From Zychaea mexicana (taxonomy: Eukaryota; Mucoromycota; Mucoromycetes; Mucorales; Lichtheimiaceae), in contig NW_026516778.1 in NCBI RefSeq assembly GCF_025766255.1, forward strand, positions 1 to 64,000: a stretch of 64,000 bases of DNA. The letters run 5' to 3'. Positions 24,452 through 33,687 of this stretch are shown in pieces. The translations under genes and the position numbers were made by a program. Under the pieces are notes generated by a model. It was not told the origin of the DNA. It made no database searches and saw nothing but the letters and a program-made list of their open reading frames with translations. Position 1 is the stretch's first letter; every line of letters begins with the position of its first letter.

Positions 24452-24690
24452 AATCAAGCCAAAGACGGGATTCTCCGAATCCTCGATTCGACACAAGGGT
24501 GCTTTTGTACTCGGCTAGTCTGAAATTTGGCGCCACCCTACCATGACGGCATGTGAGGCACATGCATACTAACCACACACAACGACGACGTAATCAAGTC
24601 AAAGACGGGATTCTGCTAATCCGCGATCAGCGCCAAGTTTTTTTACTCGGCTAGCCTGGAAAGCTGGCGCTCTCCTAACATGGCAGCGTA
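24452..24690 (-). repeat. Tandem duplicate (140-bp period) with tRNA-like promoter motifs
   Basis: Segments starting at 24,452 and 24,592 share AATCAAG(C/T)CAAAGACGGG, an ACTCGGCTAG(T/C)CTG block and a GCGC(C/T) end, at about 75-80% identity by eye. On the minus strand each carries CTAGCCGAGTA, close to an A-box, followed ~40 bp later by GGATTnGnAGAATCC, an approximate B-box. No complete tRNA cloverleaf could be drawn. Confidence 0.55.
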
Positions 24691-25547
24691 CTACCACCGC
24701 ACCGCTCTCGCCAGGACACCCCAGCTTCAGGCACCCGAAGCAGAGGGCAAGGGTTATGAGACAGAAGGATACTCACTTCTATAGCAGAGGGACAGCTAAC
24801 TGCTACCCAGGCCCCCTGAGGGATCAGACGCGGTTTAGGCGTAAACACATTCCAGAGGAAGACTGAGAACCGTGCTGTGGGGTCGGTGAGGTGGTAATGC
24901 TTGTGGTATTGTCGACGCAGGAGTACCACGGGGTGTCTTTTGAGCCAGTGTGAACCAATGGAGCAACCACGACTAAATAAATGGCACAATGCAAAGACGG
25001 CTTTAGGTCCTACATGGAGCTGCTCCCCTCCCTTGTATTAGCAATCATCAAAACGATTGACTGCTACAAGGAAGGGGGATGGACGACTAGCAAAAATACT
25101 TTAAACTAGTTAGTACATCATGCTCACTTTGTTTTCCTTTATTACGTGAAAGTAAAGATGATCAATATGTGCCTGCAAACAGAGCCATAGTCTACCAGGC
25201 CGCTCCATTGTACATTCCTGCTATGCAAGGTGTCACCCACGTCCTCTAAAACCGACAAACGACAGTGCAATGTTCCTAGCATCACCATACAGCACACCGG
25301 TGGTGCCATAGCCATCTAGTCCAAAGTCATCGTGAAACATGTGCAGAGGCCCCCTATATCTCCCTATACAGGCGATAGCACAGTGCCTTGCCACAGCCTT
25401 CCATCTCAGCCCTTACCTTACTCCGGGTACCCTCCACTGCACCCCATCGCCTGACGAAGGCGGAAGCTGCCAGACCAAACACCAGAAGCATCGCAGCCAA
25501 ACCGACCACGCAAAGACCTAAAGAACATGGATCCAATCAGTAAATAT
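24691..25547. other. No gene recognised, flank of the hAT insertion
   Basis: Less AT-rich than its surroundings. Frames at 25,339-25,521 (plus) and 24,989-24,675 (minus) have no recognisable domain. The sequence resumes after the nested elements at 31,225. Confidence 0.3.
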
Positions 25548-26094
25548 CAGCGTTGATTTTTCGCTAGGGCGAAAATAGGCGAAAAAAAGGCGAAAAAAGG
25601 CAAAAATTAGAGGCGAAAAATCAATTACTTTATTTGGAAATACATATGAAAATCTAAATCTGTTGAAGGGAGGGGGTGAAAACTTATTTCGCTGTCGCAC
25701 AGAAACTACTTAGCAGCTGCGCAACAGCTGCGCAGCAGATTTGTCATAAACATCAATCTGCAGCATGCTTTTGGCACGAGTCAATGAAGACCTGACCAAT
25801 AAGAACCTCGCATTGACCGTTTAATATATTTATCTTGTAATCTTTTCTTTTCTTTATTATCGAAGGAGTAACCATTTTACTTTTAATAGGGGTATTCAAT
25901 TACAAAAATGAAAATTTCGTATGAAATGAAAATCCGAACGGTTTCTAAAAATGGTACTCGAAAATTTTCATTTTCATTTTCAGTTTTCATTCGGATAAGA
26001 ACGTATAGGAAATCAAAAAATGAAAATGAGAATGAACCCATTCCCTTTTCTGGTATTTCGTGACACCTTTACCGCAGCCATTTTCTTTTGTGTT

Positions 26095-26205
26095 GCGCAG
26101 TCGACCATTACATCATAGCTTAGCAAAGTATGCGCAGTCGACCATTACATCATAGCTTAGCAAAGTATGCGCAGTCGACAATTACATCATACCTTAGCAA
26201 AATAT
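26095..26205. repeat. Three tandem 37-bp repeats near the left Harbinger end
   Basis: Copies begin GCGCAGTCGACCATTACATC at 26,095, 26,132 and 26,169. The first two are identical and the third has a few changes. Their subterminal position suggests binding sites for the Myb-like protein or transposase; that role is inferred. Confidence 0.85.
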
Positions 26206-26360
26206 TGCATCTTTTCTTTAACATTTTGCATTAATCATCGGATCCGCAGCAGGGTTAGCAAACATATAAATACTTTGTTTGTCGCGTAAATAAACGATAT
26301 CTTTTTAATATCTTGCAAAAACATACTCTTCTGATTTTTCTGGCCTTATACATCAACATC

Positions 26361-27857
26361 ATGCAACGCGAAAACTCCATCACTGAACCATCCTCGGCGA
26401 CTGTCATCCCAGAATCGCAATTATTTACATTTAACAGTAACAGTAGTTCAATGTCGAGCGATGGAAACAAGAACAAGCGGCGCAAGGGAAATCCATCTAA
26501 TGCGGACGAGTCTTCAGGTAACATGATTTTTTCTGTCATATTGCTGTCATGCTGTGTATAGTTCTAATATTTACAAACATTGCATTTAATATAACAGAGA
26601 AGAAGAAGACTAAATCATGGAGTAAAGATAACGTTACCCCTAACAGCAAGTCATCCGAGACAATACTGTTGGAATGGTTGCTTGAACCTGGTAACTATCA
26701 ACGCTACCGAGGTACTGGCGGCAATACGGCCAAGAATTCGAAGACGCAAGGAAGCAAGGGCAATTCGAAGGACACTAGAAAGGTGATACTTACCGAGATC
26801 GTCCGAGAGCTGCACAGTCATGGTTTAACCCATCGAACAGCACACCATGTTTCGTGCAAGTTAAACGAATGGATCACCAACTTTAACAAAGCCAATGACT
26901 TGATTGGAGAGACCGGTGGCGGCGGACCTTATGGTGATGGGGCTATTGACAATGACGAGAATGGAGCCGATGAAGACAAGACGGGTATGTAGTAATCAAA
27001 ATGATAAGAACAAACTATCGACCAGTGTATACTTGTTTGAAGCTAACACATTATATGCAAAATATATAGACAAAAACGTTAAAGCCGCCTTCAAGTACTA
27101 TTACGAGTTGGAACAGATAATGAGCGATAACCACGCCAGTCGCCCCCTCTATCTTTCAGAAACTCTGCACATGCCAACAAACCGCTCAGGTGAAGCCATA
27201 ACAACATCTTCACCGCCATCTTCATCATCACCATTACCCTCTTTACCAACTCAACACCGTCCAAGCTTCGACAATGACCTTGACAACATATACGACGACG
27301 ATGACGGAGAAGACATTGATGAGGGTAACCCACAGCAGCACCAGCACCAACAAGCCACATCGTCACAACCGACTCGTGCCCAATCCAAGAAATCCAAAAA
27401 AATAAGAAAAAACCCCTTAGCAGCAATACTCTGGGATATAAATAATGACAACAAGCGGTTCATGGAAGAAAGTTTGAAACTCAAGCGAGAACTCGCAAAG
27501 CATAAGATGGATGTTTTTGAGCATCAACGCAAGCTAGATCTTCATCAACAAGTACAACAAGAGCGAATGGATCGTCAACAGCAGCAATTAGAGGCGAAGA
27601 AGTTACGGATCCAGGATCGTGAATCCAAAACAGCAATGATGAAGATAATGTTAGAAGCTGGTTTCACCAACAATGCGATACAAAAAGCCGTATTTGACGA
27701 TGATGATGACAAGTTCAACTCGGGTGACGATGACGATGACGAGTCATTGGCAAGCGAGCTGCAGGAGATTGTAGATAAGGATCAGGGCGGCAATGATGAC
27801 AGCGAGAATGACAGCGACGAGGAGGAGATGGAAGAAGTAGTAGTAGTAGAAGATTGA
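26361..27857 (+). CDS. Harbinger Myb/SANT-like accessory protein
   Basis: Three exons, 26,361-26,517, 26,598-26,984 and 27,070-27,857, join in frame (donors GTAACA and GTATGT, acceptors ACAG and ATAG) into 443 residues with no stop. A basic leader (KNKRRKG) precedes a Myb/SANT-like trihelix domain (about residues 55-150) with KSWSKDN, LLEWLLEPGNYQRYRG, then TEIVRELHSHG and VSCKLNEWITNFNKANDLI. An acidic linker, a KKSKKIRKN nuclear-localisation-type motif, a long charged helix (RELAKHKMDVFEHQRKLDLH) and a very acidic tail follow. In Harbinger elements this protein binds the termini and brings the transposase into the nucleus. The copy appears intact, unlike its partner transposase. Confidence 0.88.
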
Positions 27858-29030
27858 TGTTGATCCGATAAAGAGAATAATGATAGTAATAATAGAATAA
27901 ATATACGATACATGATGACAGATATAATGACTAATTGTGATCGTTAATAACATGATGGAAGAGCTCTTCCCTTCTGGCCTTTCCTGGTGTCAGTCTATCA
28001 CTATTCGGGATTGTCCAATTCACATTGTTTTCAGGCTGTTGTTCTTGCTGATCATTAACGACAGTTCGAAGTTCTTCGTCGTCGTACATGTCTTCGAAAT
28101 TGTGTTTAGTTATGATGTTGTGTAGAACAAAACAAGCCTTAATCCAATGGACTATTGGCTTCGCATCATCTTCATCTATTAAGCGCAGCAGTAGTTCCCG
28201 AAGGCTTTGGAAGCGCATCTTCAGCATTCCAATTGTATGTTCAATCCGAATTCGTACCTTTGATTTTGAACAATGTTAAGTGAATACAATTCTATCCTTA
28301 CAGCACACCATACTGTATATTTTCTTACCGAGCTAAGTTTGTAATTGAACATTTCTTGTTCATCTGTCATGCTGCCGTTGCGTGGCTTTTTGAATGGCAC
28401 AATAAAGTTTGGCAAACACTCAAAACCTGAGTCACCCAGAAGGTACTCTTCAGGCTTGAAGTATTACTCAGGATGATGGCGGAGAGTGCTGTTGCTGAAG
28501 ATGCGGCTGTCGTGAGTAGAGCCTGGCCAGCCGATGTATGAATAGATGATTTGTCTCTGGCTATTGCATACCAAAATGCCAGAAATACCATACTTCTTTT
28601 TATACAAGAAGTAGCTTTGCGGCTGAATGCAAGGCTCGCTTGCAAATGGAAAAAGAGTGCTGTCAATGATACCGATGCAATCCTCAAAAGCAGATCTACG
28701 ACTTATATCACTTTTGGACAAGGACTTTTCTGCATCGTTAGGCCATTAGATATAGGTACTTTCAAGAGCCAAGATCGCCTCAATACACCTATTTGTGTAG
28801 CTGATCATAGAGCCCTCTAAAATGTATTACATTACATAAGAAATATAACTCATAGTTAAAGAAAAACAAAAAACTTATAGATTATTAATAAATTATAATA
28901 TTCTTTAATGTAATAAATTTAAAAAGTTTTGATTTTAATAAAGATATTTTTTTCAAATTTGTAATCCTTAATGAAATTTGTAATCACCAAATATTTTTGT
29001 AACCTTTATAAATATAAAAATTTCATAAAC

Positions 29031-29107
29031 TGGCGGAATGGTAATGAGCATATCCCTCCTAGGCTAGAACTTTAGTTCGACGCCCGGAAGAATCTTTGAT
29101 TCTGGAG
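29031..29107 (+). repeat. tRNA-like unit in the left foldback arm, A- and B-box visible
   Basis: TGGCGGAATGG (29,031-29,041) matches the A-box consensus TRGYnnAnnnG. AGTTCGACGCC (29,074-29,084) matches a B-box (GGTTCGANNCC) with two changes. The 43-bp spacing is what an intact tRNA gene has. No cloverleaf with a proper acceptor stem was found. Confidence 0.6.
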
Positions 29108-30008
29108 CTTGACTAGAATAGAAAAATATTATAAAATTTGTTATTTATAACAAAATTTATAAATATTGTTCATTCGCCTAGTGTGGTGTGTCACACACAC
29201 ACACTTGTTTTCTTAAGAATAATATATAATGTTAGCTCGCTACCGCAAGCTTTTAACCCTGAAAGGGTAACATTATATATGGTAGCGAATGTAATGAGCT
29301 ATTAATATACAGAATAGAACAATATCATAAAGTTACAGTTTACTATTATTAAATGTGATTTTGAAGGAATAAAAACAAAAATATTTACAAAAAATAAATA
29401 TAAAAAGATATAATTGTTGACATTACATAAAATTCTAAAATTATCGTTACACAAAATTACGATTTTGGACACTTTTTTTGTCCAAATTCGTATTTTGTCA
29501 ATCAAACTATTTAATATTTAACAATAATTATATTTTGTAAAAAGTTTATATTTACATTATATTTATAATTTGTAAAAAAATATATTTCGGGGCACTTTTT
29601 TAAAAATGTTAATCAAAAATATTATAAATGATAATAAAAATATTTATTAATATTAAATTAAGTTTAAGAATAAATTCTTATCTTGATTTTTTTATTTCAT
29701 TTTCCGTCTGGATATATTTAGAAAGATTGAAAATCTTTCAAATATATAAATAAATAGTAAAATGACATTTTTAAAAAAAAATGTTTTGGCATTTTACTGT
29801 TTATATTTATTATATATATATTAATAGCTCATTCCATTCGCTATCATATATAAAGTTACCCTTCGGGTTAAAAGCCTCCGGTAGGGGGCAGACTTTATAT
29901 ATTATTATTGAGAAAACAAGTAGTGTGTGTGTTGTGTTACAACCAACACTACTAGGAGAATGAATCATATTAATAATATTTGTTATAAATAACAAAATTA
30001 TATATAAT

Positions 30009-30085
30009 TCTATTCTGTCAAGCTAAGCCGCGTCCAGGTGTTCCTTGCTTAGAGGAGGGACTTGCTCATTACCATTCTGCTAATT
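30009..30085 (-). repeat. tRNA-like unit in the right foldback arm, minus orientation
   Basis: The reverse complement starts tagcagaatggtaatgagca and ends gcttgacagaat, matching the other family-R units. The B-box is weaker here than in the left arm. Confidence 0.55.
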
Positions 30086-31224
30086 TATGAAATTTTTATA
30101 TTCATAAAGATTGTAAATGTTTTTAGAGTTTACAATTTCATTAAAGATTACAAATTAAAAAAAATATATCTTTATTTAAATAAATCTTTTTTAAAGTTAT
30201 TAAATTAAAGAATATTATAATTTATAAATAATTTATAGCTTTTTTATTTTCTTTTAACTATGAATTATATTTCTAAGTCTCAAGTGTAAAGACGTATGTA
30301 TATAACTAAGTTTATTACGCGTAGTACCTCCAATCCCAAAGTATCTGGCAACATTCCCGATGCTTGCACCATTTCCGTAGAAACCAAGACGGCGCAAAGC
30401 GACAAGCAGTTGCACAAATACAGGTTTTTGTGGTTTCTGGCCACTTGAAACAAAGATCGCATTCTCTTTAATCAAATCGAGAATTAAGAAGAATGCATCT
30501 TTAGACATCCTAACTTCCTGGATAAATCGTTGTTCGTCCAACTCATTGAAATGCCAGTGAATCCTACTAGGAGCATGAGCGACTTTTTGTGCTCTATCAA
30601 GGTATCGTCGACTGCAACTTGCGTTATACACTTCCACCCAAGGTATAGACAACAGCAAATTATGCGATAGCAAGACATCATCATTATCGCTATCAGAGTC
30701 GCCTGACATATCTTCATCATCGTCGATCATGGCCATCGTACTCTCGATTTGCTGTAAGCATGCCAAAGCTTCCAGGACACGTTCGTTTTGCTATTTTTCA
30801 CTGTATCTGGGCATACTTGGGAACAAAGGTGAATGTTTTGATGAAAAGAATTGAAAGAGGGGAAGTTGAATGAAAATGAAAAAAAAATTGAGTAATTGAG
30901 TACCCCAATTATTAGGTTTGAAATGAAAACTGTATTTAGTAATGGCGAGGTTTTTCATTTCATACGAAATTTTCATTTTTGTAATTGAATACCCCTAATA
31001 ATGAAATTTATTTAACTGCTTATTGGGGTGGTACACAATACTCATTCCTCGTTAAAGGATTTAAATTGTACTCATTCCAATTGCAAGACTATAAAAGCCC
31101 TGCATTGTTAAAAAATGTAGCGGGGAATTACCCGCAATTTTCGCCAATTTTCGCTAGGCGAAAATTATGAAGCACTATTTTTCGCTAAGGCGAAAATTGC
31201 GGTTGGCGAAATTCGTCAACGCTG

Positions 31225-31867
31225 GTAAATATATGCCTTGAATCTGAGACAGCCTTCTTTGAACTACATACCAAAACAGCCCACGCAAAAGAGCTGACCA
31301 AAGACGGCCCAAACGAACCACCCCAGAAGCCATGTGGAGAAGGCAGCACCGAGGAACCGATACATCACCACGACGCCGACGCGCCAACAAACCAACGCCA
31401 ACAAGCGGGAAGAAGAGGATAAAGCAGGAGCCGGTAAAAAAGAACGGAAGCAGGAAAAGGAGGGCCTATTAAATCGACCAGCCAGCAATGTTAGTTTTCA
31501 TCTTTATCAGGCAGCAATGTGTTTGAAGCAGGCTTAGTAAAACGAGAGTTGGCTTTGTTACTAATAGCTATACAGAATATTGAATACTGAATACTGAATA
31601 CTGAATACTGAATGCTGAATGTTTTTTGAGGGTTTTGACTTTTGAATTGTTTTTTGGGTGCTATTAGAATTTGTACGAAAAAGAAGAAGCCAGTATCAAT
31701 GAGCGCGTTTATGATAGGAAAGAAGCAGAAGCACAAGACAGCAGAAACATTATACTTACCTTTTGTGGTGTTTGGGATCTATTATAACAGAAAGAATAGA
31801 CGTGTCCAAGTCAGTGAACACGCTCAATAAAAAGGTCAATGTGGAGTAGCTTACTTTATGGATGTTT
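31225..31867. other. Right flank of the hAT insertion, no gene assigned
   Basis: The sequence continues from 25,547. A plus-strand frame (AHAKELTKDGPNEPPQKPCG, ~31,280) looks hydrophilic but is short and its identity is unknown. An ACTGAATACTGAAT pentamer-type repeat lies at 31,579-31,618. Confidence 0.3.
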
Positions 31868-32470
31868 TTAGTACCACCACAGGTACGAAGGAGGAACCCA
31901 GTCTACGTGCATCAGATTGCTCTGATCGTCGTCGATCTCTATGTCGTTGCTGTCAATGTCCATAAGATCACCAGCATATGGGATCTCTTCGTCCTCTTCT
32001 GGCACAGGCGCCTCTTCAGTCTCTTCGTCTTTGGCAACCTCAACCATCGGAGGAGCGAGAGCGGGGAAGAGGACAGGAGAAGCGGGAGGAGAATGGTGAG
32101 GAAGAAGAGGAGACGGCGGCAAGACGGGAGAATGCAAAGGACTGAACTGCAGTGATGGCGGTGGGGACGAACCTGCACGCGACAGAGCACTGGATGTATC
32201 ATCATTGTTGCCGAGGTCAATGATGAGGGAGGAGTCGGAAGAGAAGACGGTGGCGAAGGAGTGATGTGAGGCCATGCTGGTGTTGTCGAAGCTGAAGGTG
32301 GGTGTAAGGACGGGCGAGAACTGGGGTAGCAAGGAGGAGATGGTCGAACAGGAATGGTATGAAAGCTGTGATGCCGCGTCAGGGTTGTAGGGGATGGTGG
32401 ATGCATCGTCGTGGTCAATGTTGTAGTAGCCTGTGGCTTGGTCGTAGGTGTTCTCAGCGTGAGTACTCAT
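31868..32470 (-). CDS. Ser/Pro-rich acidic protein of a small local family, function unknown
   Basis: The start is ATG at 32,470, chosen because the paralogue at 49,840 has the same CCGTACTTTT..ACGATG leader. The frame extends upstream, but only through poly-Phe-coding T-rich promoter sequence. About 200 residues. The N-terminus is TGYYNIDHDDAST followed by PDAASQLSYHS. A Ser-rich stretch leads to SSLIIDLG, the signature ALSRAGSSPPPS, a Pro/Ser-rich linker and an acidic C-terminus (DLMDIDSNDIEIDDD) ending HVDWVPPSYLWWY. No catalytic motif, signal peptide or membrane span is seen. It is probably an intrinsically disordered host protein. The broken paralogue shares the PDAASQLSYHS, SSLIIDLG, ALSRAGSSPPPS and VDWV..WW blocks, so the reading frame is real. 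Confidence 0.7.
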   Translation of the reverse strand: MSTHAENTYDQATGYYNIDHDDASTIPYNPDAASQLSYHSCSTISSLLPQFSPVLTPTFSFDNTSMASHHSFATVFSSDSSLIIDLGNNDDTSSALSRAGSSPPPSLQFSPLHSPVLPPSPLLPHHSPPASPVLFPALAPPMVEVAKDEETEEAPVPEEDEEIPYAGDLMDIDSNDIEIDDDQSNLMHVDWVPPSYLWWY

Positions 32471-33061
32471 CGTAAAAGTACGGAAGAATGGACAAACTGG
32501 TAAAGAAGAAAAGAAAAAGAAAAACGTGTTTTTTGGTATCCTGCTTCCTTTTCTATACTTGCTCTGATCTGATTTGATTTGATGCGCACAAAGAATTTCC
32601 TTTTTTGGGTCGCCTTGCCCCCATGATCTCTTACCACTCACATTTAAAAGATCCTTCTTTATGACTTATGGGACCTTTGAAGCAGACAACTGGAAGCTTG
32701 TTTTCGAAGAGCTATACAGCAGAAAAAGACCTTTTTGTTGCTATGGCATTCACGGGTTGTGACATTTCCTGTTCCTGAAAGCTGCTTGTTGCTATGTCAA
32801 GCACGTCAAAAATTTATTTTATTGTATTCGTCACGTCAATGCATTTTGGCCAATTCCGAGCGGAATGGCGGCTGTTCTCGCGAAGAGATTCACAAAGATT
32901 TTTTCACACAATTGCAACCAGCACAATGTACAGGCTCATGGCAACACGTACATACCAGGACCTTGTCTTTCTGTGGCTCTGTGATCAAGTTACGATGCTT
33001 TTCGTACAGGGTCTCCATTGTACTTTGCTATCATACTCGGCCTCTATGGAGGCTAACCGGA
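32471..33061. other. Promoter side of the Ser/Pro-rich gene, no further gene recognised
   Basis: The first ~60 bp upstream of the start are pyrimidine-rich on the coding strand, typical of fungal promoters and 5' UTRs. Beyond about 32,640 the plus strand is mixed sequence without a recognised domain, up to an abrupt change to AT-rich DNA near 33,060. Confidence 0.4.
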
Positions 33062-33687
33062 AAGTCTCTATATTTATTTTATTTTATAAATCTTTATATT
33101 TTCATATTAATCATTATAACCGAATTAATTCATTTTGTCCGAAAAATAAATTTAAACTCAATTACTTTAATATTTAAAAAAAACAAAAATTGAATTTAAT
33201 TTATATATATGTGTAATTCCTCAAATATACATTACATTATTTTATATTTTTTATTTTTGGCATTTGTCTAAGGTTATTAAGTTTCCCTAATTGCTTTATA
33301 AAGTTAAAAGACTGAACCAAAAAAATGAATTACACATCAATAAATATAGAAGATGAACTACAACAAGAAGTTTATAAATTAATTAAAAATAAATGAAAAT
33401 TTCTTAATACTGAGTAGCCATATATATATAACAAATATAATCATAGAACAGAAATAAAAGATACTGAAAACAATTCAATTAAATTTATAAAAGATACATT
33501 ATTAAATCAACTTGGTTATTTACCAGTATTCTATTTTTTAGTAATTTTATATAGAAATAAAGAGTATCTAGGTCCTTATCGTGAAGTAGATAAAGGATTA
33601 CTTTTATTATATTATATTGTTTTAGGATATACAGGTAAAGATATGCATCAATTTATACCATATGGCTTATATAAACAATTTTAGATA

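Larger units (their letters stand above)
28840..30273. mobile_element. Foldback-like MITE with ~460-bp inverted arms, nested in the Harbinger intron
   Basis: The outer ends GAAATATAACTCATAG (28,840) and CTATGAATTATATTTC (to 30,273) are inverted complements, and similarity continues inward as an imperfect inverted repeat to about 29,310 on the left and 29,815 on the right. TAA flanks both ends (28,837-28,839 and 30,274-30,276). Each arm contains a tRNA-like unit, an AT palindrome, a TGTGTGTG/CACACACA run and a GGGTTAAAAGC-type block. The ~500-bp centre is AT-rich and has no gene. The 3-bp TAA duplication suggests mobilisation by a PIF/Harbinger-type enzyme. Confidence 0.85.
27931..30766 (-). 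pseudogene. PIF/Harbinger DDE transposase, two stops, intron invaded by a MITE
   Basis: Exon 1 is 30,766-30,328, exon 2 is 28,816-28,329 and exon 3 is 28,257-27,931, reading in phase (…YFGIG|EGSMISYTNRCIEAI… and KLSS|VRIRIEHTIGML). The N-terminus has the FIQEVRMSKDAFFLILDLI helical region. The catalytic acids of DDE_Tnp_4 lie in GIIDSTLFPF, GDSGF (after GWPGSTHDSRIF) and RIEHTIGMLKMRF, so all three are present. The C-terminus keeps IKACFVLHNII. Two in-frame TAA codons break exon 2, at YI*WPND and HPE*YFKP. The 1.43-kb foldback element lies inside intron 1, which would otherwise be about 75 nt. Transposition function is therefore lost through the stops rather than through the MITE itself. Confidence 0.9.
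25888..30996. mobile_element. Two-gene PIF/Harbinger transposon nested in the hAT element
   Basis: Perfect 45-bp terminal inverted repeats (left 25,888-25,932, right 30,952-30,996, starting AGGGGTATTCAATTACAAAA) are flanked by AAT on both sides, a 3-bp duplication as expected for this superfamily. Inside are two convergent genes, a Myb/SANT-like DNA-binding protein on the plus strand and a DDE transposase on the minus strand, the usual autonomous Harbinger layout. Total length is 5,109 bp, or about 3.67 kb without the foldback element at 28,840. Confidence 0.93.
25548..31224. mobile_element. Non-autonomous hAT element, split by a nested Harbinger element
   Basis: The ends are CAGCGTTGA at 25,548 and TCAACGCTG at 31,216-31,224, with further imperfect inverted similarity into TTTCGC-type sequence. 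The eight bases GTAAATAT occur directly outside both ends (25,540-25,547 and 31,225-31,232), the standard 8-bp hAT duplication. CAG..CTG termini also fit hAT. Subterminal regions are full of short GGCGAAAA / TTTTCGCC repeats, as expected for hAT transposase binding. Removing the Harbinger insertion leaves about 560 bp with no transposase, so this is a MITE-like member that relied on an enzyme elsewhere. Confidence 0.85.

Noticed and set aside
29031..29107. A functional tRNA gene
   Set aside because: The promoter boxes match but no acceptor, D or T stems could be paired.
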